A stretch of DNA of 64,000 bases. Origin: Methylobrevis albus (GTDB lineage: Bacteria > Pseudomonadota > Alphaproteobacteria > Rhizobiales > Pleomorphomonadaceae). The notes beneath the pieces were generated by a model that saw only the letters and a list, made by a program, of their open reading frames with translations, made no database searches and had not been told where the DNA came from. This document shows, piece by piece, positions 58,451-64,000 of the stretch (its first letter is position 1; every line of letters begins with the position of its first letter). A program made the position numbers and the translations under genes. The stretch spans positions 1-64,000 of the forward strand of contig NZ_JADZLT010000056.1 in NCBI RefSeq assembly GCF_015904235.1, read 5' to 3'.

Positions 58451-58933
58451 TCACTCGTCCACCAGCATGGCGCTGAGTTCGGCCTCGGCCACCTTGGTGT
58501 CCCCCACCCAGGCTTCGCCGGAATACCACCACATATTCGAGCGGTTGCGGGTTTTCTTCATGCGGTACTGGAGGACGTCCCCCGGCCCGACCGGGCGGCG
58601 GAACTTCACCTTGTCGACGGTCATGAAGTAGACCACCTTCGGCGAGCCGACCTGCGTCCGCGAGGCGACGCACATGGCACCGGCGGTCTGGGCCATGCCC
58701 TCGATCATCAGCACGCCCGGCATCACCGGCCGGTCCGGGAAATGCCCCTGGAACTGCGGCTCGTTGATGGTGACGTTCTTGATGCCGATGCCGGACCGAT
58801 CGCTGTCGACCTCGATGATCCGGTCGATCAGCAGGAACGGATAGCGGTGCGGCAGGAGTTCGAGCAGCCGCCGGATCTCCATGATCTCCAGCGTCCGCGG
58901 TGCGGCGGGTGCCTCGGTGGCGGTGTCAGTCAC
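58451..58933 (-). CDS. fabZ: 3-hydroxyacyl-ACP dehydratase FabZ
   Basis: A 160-residue hot-dog-fold dehydratase. The catalytic His29 is in [12 protein letters not shown] and the catalytic Glu follows in [20 protein letters not shown]. It removes water from 3-hydroxyacyl-ACP and competes with LpxA/LpxD for the same pool, which explains its place inside the lpx cluster. Overlaps lpxD by 4 bases. Confidence 0.97.
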   Translation of the reverse strand: MTDTATEAPAAPRTLEIMEIRRLLELLPHRYPFLLIDRIIEVDSDRSGIGIKNVTINEPQFQGHFPDRPVMPGVLMIEGMAQTAGAMCVASRTQVGSPKVVYFMTVDKVKFRRPVGPGDVLQYRMKKTRNRSNMWWYSGEAWVGDTKVAEAELSAMLVDE

Positions 58934-59982
58934 GTGTTCTCTCCAGTATCCTTGTCCGCAGCCGCGAGCTTGCGCAAAGTCCGAACCTCGCGCAGATGCT
59001 GGCGCAGCGGCACGGCGGGCGTCCCCATCCAGCGCTCACCGGCGGGAACGTCGTCGGCGACGCCGCTGTGGCCGGCGACCTGGGCGCCGGAGCCGATGGT
59101 GAGATGTCCGGAAATACCGGCCTGACCACCGAGCGCAACAAAATCGCCAAGCCGCGAGCTGCCCGAAATGCCGACGTGGGCGACGATAACGCAATGGCGT
59201 CCGATCACCACGTTGTGGCCGATCTGCACCAGATTGTCGATCTTAGTGCCCTCGCCGATGATCGTGTCGCGGTTGGAGCCGCGGTCGATCGTCGTGTTGG
59301 CGCCGATCTCGACATCGTCCTGAATCACGACGCGCCCGACCTGCGGCACCTTGAGGTGGCCGCCCGGCCCCATCGCAAAGCCGAAGCCGTCCTGGCCGAT
59401 CCGCGCCCCCGGGTGGATCGTCACCCGGTTGCCGATCAGGGCGAACAGGATGCTGGCCGCGGGGCCGACGTAGCAATCGCGGCCGATGCGGACGTCGTGG
59501 CCGATGACGGCGTTGGAGCAGACCACCGTGCCGCGGCCGATCTCCGCTCGCGGGCCGATGACGGCGCCCGGCTCGACCGTGACGTTGTCCTCGAGCCGCG
59601 CCTCGGGATGGACGTGCGCGCCGGGATGGACGCCCGGTTGCTCGAACTGACCGGTCAGCCGCGTCGCCGAGGGGAACAGCGCTTGCGTCACCAGCGCGGC
59701 GGCCCGATAGGGCGAGGCGGCGGTAACGATGGTGACGCCCTCGGGCGCGAGCGCGGCGAACTTCGGCGCGCAGATGCAGGCCGCGGCCCGGGTGCGGCGC
59801 AGCTCCTCGATATAGCGGGTGTTGTCGAGGAAGGTGACTTCACCCGGCCCGGCATCGCCGATCGGCGCAATGCCGCGGATCTCGACGCCGGCGTCGCCGG
59901 AAACGACCTTGCCGCCGACGAGGTCGGCGATCTCTGCCGCGGTCAGCGGTCTCGACGGCCTGAAAAACACGGGATCGGACAT
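58930..59982 (-). CDS. lpxD: UDP-3-O-acylglucosamine N-acyltransferase
   Basis: A 350-residue LpxD: an N-terminal uridine-binding domain (to about 100; [14 protein letters not shown]) and a left-handed beta-helix of hexapeptide repeats (about 105-310) with the catalytic His in [14 protein letters not shown]. It adds the N-linked hydroxyacyl chain. Separated from bamA by 159 bases holding a strong hairpin. Confidence 0.96.
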   Translation of the reverse strand: MSDPVFFRPSRPLTAAEIADLVGGKVVSGDAGVEIRGIAPIGDAGPGEVTFLDNTRYIEELRRTRAAACICAPKFAALAPEGVTIVTAASPYRAAALVTQALFPSATRLTGQFEQPGVHPGAHVHPEARLEDNVTVEPGAVIGPRAEIGRGTVVCSNAVIGHDVRIGRDCYVGPAASILFALIGNRVTIHPGARIGQDGFGFAMGPGGHLKVPQVGRVVIQDDVEIGANTTIDRGSNRDTIIGEGTKIDNLVQIGHNVVIGRHCVIVAHVGISGSSRLGDFVALGGQAGISGHLTIGSGAQVAGHSGVADDVPAGERWMGTPAVPLRQHLREVRTLRKLAAADKDTGENT

Positions 59983-60089
59983 GGCGGGGTCTTATGCTGG
60001 TTGCGGCGCCGGGCGCCGTGCGGCCGATGCGGTGAAGCGGTTCGGACTATGCAATGCCCGATCCGGCCGCCGGCTGCCACCAAAATGAA

Positions 60090-60114
60090 ACGGCCGCCGC
60101 AGAGCGGCGGCCGT
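60090..60114 (-). terminator. Hairpin between bamA and lpxD
   Basis: A perfect 11 bp stem (ACGGCCGCCGC / GCGGCGGCCGT) with a 3-base loop. On the minus strand it is followed by TTCATTTTGG, so it could partly end bamA transcription before lpxD. Confidence 0.7.
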
Positions 60115-60141
60115 GTGGTCGATTGCGGCGGATTTCGCCGA

Positions 60142-62523
60142 TCAGAAGCGGGTACCAGCCGAGAAGCTGAACAGCTGCGTCTCGTCGGCGTCGTCCTTCA
60201 GCACCGGATAGGCGACATTGGCCCGCAGCAGGCCGAACGGCGACTGCCAGAGCACGCCGAAGCCGACCGAGGCGCGGATCGACGCATCGTCGCCGATCAC
60301 GTCCGCACCCGTCGATGCGACGGTACCGCTGTCGACGCCCCAGACCGTGCCGGCGTCGGCGAAGAACGAGCCGAAGAAGCCGTAGTCGGAGGGCAGGATC
60401 GGCATCGGGAAGATCGTCTCGACGGTGCCGCCGACGTACATCTCGCCGCCGAGGGCGTAGCCCGAGCTGCGATCACGCGGGCCGATGCCGGCGTTTTCGA
60501 AGCCACGGACGAGGTCGCCGCCCATGCGGAAGGTGTCGCGGTAGCTGAGGTCCTGGCCGAGACCCATGACGTGACCCGCCTGGGCACCGACGTGGCCGAT
60601 CACGCCCCACTCCGGCAGCAGCTCCTGGTAGTAGTCGACCTTCGCGGTCGTGCGCAGGAACTGCGCATCGCCGCCGACGCCGGCGCCTTCCTGGGCGAAC
60701 TGGGCGTAGATGCCCTCGCGCGGCATCTGGAAGTTGTCGATCGTCGAGTAGGTCAGCGAGTAGCCGAGCGACGAGACGATGCGCGAGCCTTCCTCGATCA
60801 GATTCGGGTTGGTCAGGCTGATCGGATCGGTGCCGCTGGTGAAGCGGCCGCCGTTGGCGTCGCCGGCACCACGGATGTCGGTGATCTCCGATTCGAAGAT
60901 CTTGTAGTTGAGGCCGAGGGTCAGTTCGTCGGTCAGCGGCACGCCGAGGCGCAGGCCACCGCCGGTGATGACCTCATCGAACGGGTGCAGGAGTTCCGAG
61001 TCGCCGATCGCGTTGCGATAGACGTCGAAGCCGGCCGACAGCCGCCGGTCGAGGAAGAACGGCTCGGTGAACGACAGGTCGTAGGTCTGGGTGTCTTCGC
61101 CGCGACCTGCCGCGACGCGCACCTGCTGGCCGCGACCGAGGAAGTTGCGCTCCGACAGCGAGACCTGGACGATGAAGCCGGCTTCGCTCGAGTAGCCGCC
61201 ACCGACGGAGATCTCGCCGGTCGGCTGGTCTTCGACCTGCACGTTGACGACGACGCGGTCGGGCTGCGAGCCCTGCTCGGCCGTGATGCGAACGTTGGCG
61301 AAGAAGTTGAGGTTCTTCAGGCGGCGCTCGGCCTTGTCGATCAGCACCTGGTTGTAGGCATCGCCTTCGGCGATGTCGAACTCGCGGCGGATGACGTAGT
61401 CGCGCGTGCGGCTGTTGCCGACGATGTTGATGCGCTCGATGTAGGTGCGGGCGCCTTCGTCGATGAAGTAGGTGATCGAGATCGTGCGGTTCTCGTAGTC
61501 GCGCTCGCCGCGCGGCCGGACCTGGGCGAAGGCGTAGCCCTTGCTCGACACGGCCAGCGTCAGGTCCTCGAGGGTCTTCTCGACTTCCTCGGAGTTGTAG
61601 ACGTTGCCGGCCCGCGTCCGCGCCGTGCCACTCAACTCGTCGACGTTGAGTTCCGGCAGCGTGGTCTCGACCGAGATGTCGCCGAAGGTGTACTGCGCGC
61701 CCTCTTCCACCGTGAAGGTGATGAAGAACGCGTTCTGGTCGCGATCGAAGTCGGCGACCGCCGAGATCACCCGGAAGTCGGCGTAGCCGCGCTTGTAGTA
61801 GAAGACGCGCAGCGCTTCCTGGTCGGCGTTGAGCCGGTCGGGATCGTAGTTGTCCGAGGTGCGGAACCAGCCGAACAGGCCGGACTCACGCGACTGGATG
61901 ACGTCCTGCAGACGGCCGTCGCTGAACGCGGTGTTGCCGATGAAGGAGATCTTGGAGATCTCGGTGCGCGGACCTTCGTCGATGTTGAAGACGAGGGCGA
62001 CGCGGTTCTGGCCGAGGTCGATCGTCTGCGGCTCGACGGTCGCATTGTAGCGACCGGTGCGGCGGTAGAGTTCCTGGATGCGCTGCGTGTCCGACTGGAC
62101 CTTCGCCTGGGTCAGCACCGAGCGCGGCTGCAGCTCGACCGTCGCGCCGAGGACGCGGTCGTCGTGGCGGCTGTTCCCCTCGAAGGCGACGCGCGCGATG
62201 ATCGGGTTCTCGGTCACGGCCACCACGAGACCGCCGGCCGAGCGCGAGATGCGCACGTCGGCGAACAGCCCCGTATCGAACAGTGCCTTGACCGAGGCGT
62301 CGATATCCGCGGCGCCGAAGTTCTGGTTGGGCCGGATCGTCAGGTAGGAGATGACGGTTTCGGCGTCGACGCGAGTGTTGCCGGTGACGCTGATGCGGCT
62401 GACCACATCGGCATGAGCGGGCGTGGCGCCGATCCCGGGCGTGCTATCGGCCACGACCGGGATCGCGGTGCCTACAACGGCCGCGACGGCCACGACCTTC
62501 ATCGACTGGGAAAGTGATCGCAT
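60142..62523 (-). CDS. bamA: Outer membrane protein assembly factor BamA
   Basis: A 793-residue Omp85 protein that inserts beta-barrels into the outer membrane. A signal peptide (to about 38, PAHADVVSRI), five POTRA domains (about 40-430; e.g. ISVTGNTRVDAETV, VAFEGNSRHDD, INIVGNSRTRDYVI) and a C-terminal barrel with the VRGFENAGIGPRD motif and a terminal Phe. The ATG at 62523 is followed by a second ATG seven codons later; either gives a signal peptide. Lies between rseP and lpxD. Confidence 0.96.
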   Translation of the reverse strand: MRSLSQSMKVVAVAAVVGTAIPVVADSTPGIGATPAHADVVSRISVTGNTRVDAETVISYLTIRPNQNFGAADIDASVKALFDTGLFADVRISRSAGGLVVAVTENPIIARVAFEGNSRHDDRVLGATVELQPRSVLTQAKVQSDTQRIQELYRRTGRYNATVEPQTIDLGQNRVALVFNIDEGPRTEISKISFIGNTAFSDGRLQDVIQSRESGLFGWFRTSDNYDPDRLNADQEALRVFYYKRGYADFRVISAVADFDRDQNAFFITFTVEEGAQYTFGDISVETTLPELNVDELSGTARTRAGNVYNSEEVEKTLEDLTLAVSSKGYAFAQVRPRGERDYENRTISITYFIDEGARTYIERINIVGNSRTRDYVIRREFDIAEGDAYNQVLIDKAERRLKNLNFFANVRITAEQGSQPDRVVVNVQVEDQPTGEISVGGGYSSEAGFIVQVSLSERNFLGRGQQVRVAAGRGEDTQTYDLSFTEPFFLDRRLSAGFDVYRNAIGDSELLHPFDEVITGGGLRLGVPLTDELTLGLNYKIFESEITDIRGAGDANGGRFTSGTDPISLTNPNLIEEGSRIVSSLGYSLTYSTIDNFQMPREGIYAQFAQEGAGVGGDAQFLRTTAKVDYYQELLPEWGVIGHVGAQAGHVMGLGQDLSYRDTFRMGGDLVRGFENAGIGPRDRSSGYALGGEMYVGGTVETIFPMPILPSDYGFFGSFFADAGTVWGVDSGTVASTGADVIGDDASIRASVGFGVLWQSPFGLLRANVAYPVLKDDADETQLFSFSAGTRF

Positions 62524-62700
62524 GAGATACTCGGACCCGCTGTTCAACTGTCGATCTTCCCGCCCGAAGTGTCCCCGACGGAATCTAGACAGTAGGTTTT
62601 TACAGTCTTTCAAACCCCTTGCAAGCGCGCGAGCGCGCTGCACAACAATTCGGACGACCACAGTGGCAAGCGGGCAACGCCCCGGCCCGCCAGCCCTGCC

Positions 62701-63822
62701 TCACCCGCGCGACACCAGTTGCGTGATGTCGTTCCACGTCGCAAAGACCATCAACATCAAAACGATGGTCATTCCGATCCGAAAGCCGATGCCTTGCGTG
62801 CGCTCCGACAGGGGCCGGCCGCGCAACGCCTCGACGGCGTAGAACATCAGGTGGCCGCCATCGAGCAGCGGCACCGGGAACAGATTGATCAGGCCGATGC
62901 TGACGGAGAGCATCGCCGCGAGGTTGATCAGCGCGACGAATCCGATGCTCGCCATCTGGCCGGAAAACTGGGCAACGCGGATCGGGCCACCGATCTGGTC
63001 GGCAGGCTCCTCGCCGATGACGACGTTGCGGAGGTAGCCCAGCGTCCGGGAGATGATGTAGCCGGTCTCGCTGACACCGGCGGCGACCGCGTCGATCGGA
63101 CCGAGCTTCACCACTTCCACGTTCTCGCGATTGTGGGTGATGCCGAGCACCGCGAGACGGACGACATTGCCGAACTGGTCAGTCTGGTCGCGCCATTGCG
63201 GGGTCGCGGACAGCACGACCCGCTCGCCGCCACGATCGACGCTGACGGCGAGCGTCACGTTGCCGCTGGCGTTGACCGCGCGCTGCAGTTCCGAGAAATC
63301 GTCGATCGGGCGACCGTCGACCTCGGTGATGATGTCGCCGACCTGGAAGCCTGCCGCGGCAGCCGGGCTGTCGGGCATCACTTCGTCGACCCGCGGCGGC
63401 AGCACGGAGCGTCCGACCAGCGAGAAGAACAGCGCGAAAATGACGATCGCCAGCAGGAAATTCGCGATCGGACCAGCCGCGACGATGGCGGCGCGGCGCC
63501 CGACGCTCTTGCTGCGAAATTCGCCGTCGACGAACGGCGCACCATCGGCGCGGCCGCCGGCCGACGAAGCGTCGGCGTCGTCGATGAACTTGACGTAGCC
63601 GCCGAGCGGGATCGCCGCGAGGCGCCAGCGCGTGCCGTGGCGGTCATCGAAGCCGAAGAGCTCGGGCCCGAAGCCGATCGAGAACGTCCGGACCTTCACG
63701 CCGCAGAGCCGCGCCACGACGAAGTGGCCCAGCTCATGGACGAAGACGACGATGGTCAGCACGAACAGGAACGGCAGGAGATAGCCGAACACCGTGCTGC
63801 CTAAGCCTTCGACGATGGACAT
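62701..63822 (-). CDS. rseP: Site-2 zinc metalloprotease RseP
   Basis: A 373-residue intramembrane protease that cleaves anti-sigma factors and remnant signal peptides. The zinc motif HELGH is at 29-33 in the first transmembrane helix, a PDZ domain (about 125-205; AAGFQVGDIITEVDGRPIDD) follows, and the third ligand is in LFPVPLLDGGH near the C-terminus. The ATG at 63822 (MSIVEGLG) follows GGAAGAGCGG; upstream in-frame codons do not resemble the family. The gene before it is outside the window. Confidence 0.95.
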   Translation of the reverse strand: MSIVEGLGSTVFGYLLPFLFVLTIVVFVHELGHFVVARLCGVKVRTFSIGFGPELFGFDDRHGTRWRLAAIPLGGYVKFIDDADASSAGGRADGAPFVDGEFRSKSVGRRAAIVAAGPIANFLLAIVIFALFFSLVGRSVLPPRVDEVMPDSPAAAAGFQVGDIITEVDGRPIDDFSELQRAVNASGNVTLAVSVDRGGERVVLSATPQWRDQTDQFGNVVRLAVLGITHNRENVEVVKLGPIDAVAAGVSETGYIISRTLGYLRNVVIGEEPADQIGGPIRVAQFSGQMASIGFVALINLAAMLSVSIGLINLFPVPLLDGGHLMFYAVEALRGRPLSERTQGIGFRIGMTIVLMLMVFATWNDITQLVSRG

Positions 63823-64000
63823 CGAATCCGCTCTTCCTGCGCACCGAGGACACGATACAAACCTGACGCAGTCGCCGCGGCGGTCCATTGTCCCGGTGGA
63901 GGAGACGAATGGCGCGCACCGCGCATCGCTATGATTGCGCCAAATCCTTCACAAATCTTATCTATCGAATCTCAACCATACGAATGGCCGACGACTTCGA
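63823..64000. other. Region upstream of rseP at the window edge
   Basis: This 178-base stretch is AT-richer than average near its end (63940-63985) and probably carries the rseP promoter or the end of the preceding gene. A minus-strand frame ends at a TGA near 63974, but too little is visible to identify it. Confidence 0.3.

Noticed and set aside
58900..62517. 1205-codon plus-strand open frame
   Set aside because: Antisense to lpxD and bamA, both unmistakable; the product is a high-GC shadow.

Overview
The window is high-GC alphaproteobacterial DNA, almost certainly from a methylotrophic or C1-oxidising member of the Hyphomicrobiales (Rhizobiales). The support is a chvE-gguABC sugar transporter with a LysR neighbour, an exoR homologue, the typical alphaproteobacterial rpsF-rpsR-DUF2232-rplI and rseP-bamA-lpx clusters, and a nearly complete tetrahydromethanopterin (H4MPT)/methylofuran formaldehyde-oxidation island of the Methylobacterium type. 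The genus cannot be fixed from the sequence.

Layout. 1-8.0 kb: a sugar locus with an aldehyde dehydrogenase (cut by the window start), gguC, gguB, gguA and chvE on the minus strand, and a divergent gbpR-type LysR regulator. 8.0-12.1 kb: an allantoinase-like deacetylase, a small hypothetical gene, pssA-psd and exoR. 12.5-32.9 kb: the C1 island. On the minus strand are mfnF-like, fae, a CitG-like gene, a RimK-like gene, mch, an ATP-grasp mfnD-like gene, mtdB and mptG. On the plus strand are a HisA-like barrel, a pterin carbinolamine dehydratase, fhcBADC, then folP-folB-folK-mfnB-mfnE-dmrB-DHPS-like-DUF447, most of which overlap. 33.3-39.6 kb: a secreted subtilase, then two convergent gene pairs (MBL hydrolase + FecR; Crp + CHASE2 adenylate cyclase) that look like a cAMP signalling module. 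39.6-42.6 kb: small genes and tRNA-Ser(GCU). 42.7-47.7 kb: fabD-fabG-acpP-fabF-mltG. 48-50.6 kb: rpsF-rpsR-DUF2232-rplI. 50.9-55.4 kb: dnaB, alr, gltA. 55.5-63.8 kb: rseP-bamA-lpxD-fabZ-lpxA-lpxI-lpxB.

How it works together. Fae condenses formaldehyde with H4MPT, MtdB and Mch oxidise and dehydrate it to formyl-H4MPT, and FhcABCD transfers the formyl group to methylofuran and releases formate. MptG, the archaeal-type DHPS-like protein, DmrB, FolB and FolK supply H4MPT (FolB and FolK also folate). MfnB, MfnE, MfnF-like and MfnD-like proteins supply methylofuran. Several conserved genes of the island (CitG-like, RimK-like, HisA-like, DUF447) have no assigned reaction.

Intergenic space is populated by three kinds of dispersed inverted repeat (three copies of a ~170 bp element, two copies of a ~150 bp element, and one further palindromic element). 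No insertion sequence, prophage or CRISPR array was seen. The strongest candidates for under-described biology are the Crp/CHASE2-cyclase/FecR/MBL module and the unassigned members of the C1 cofactor island.
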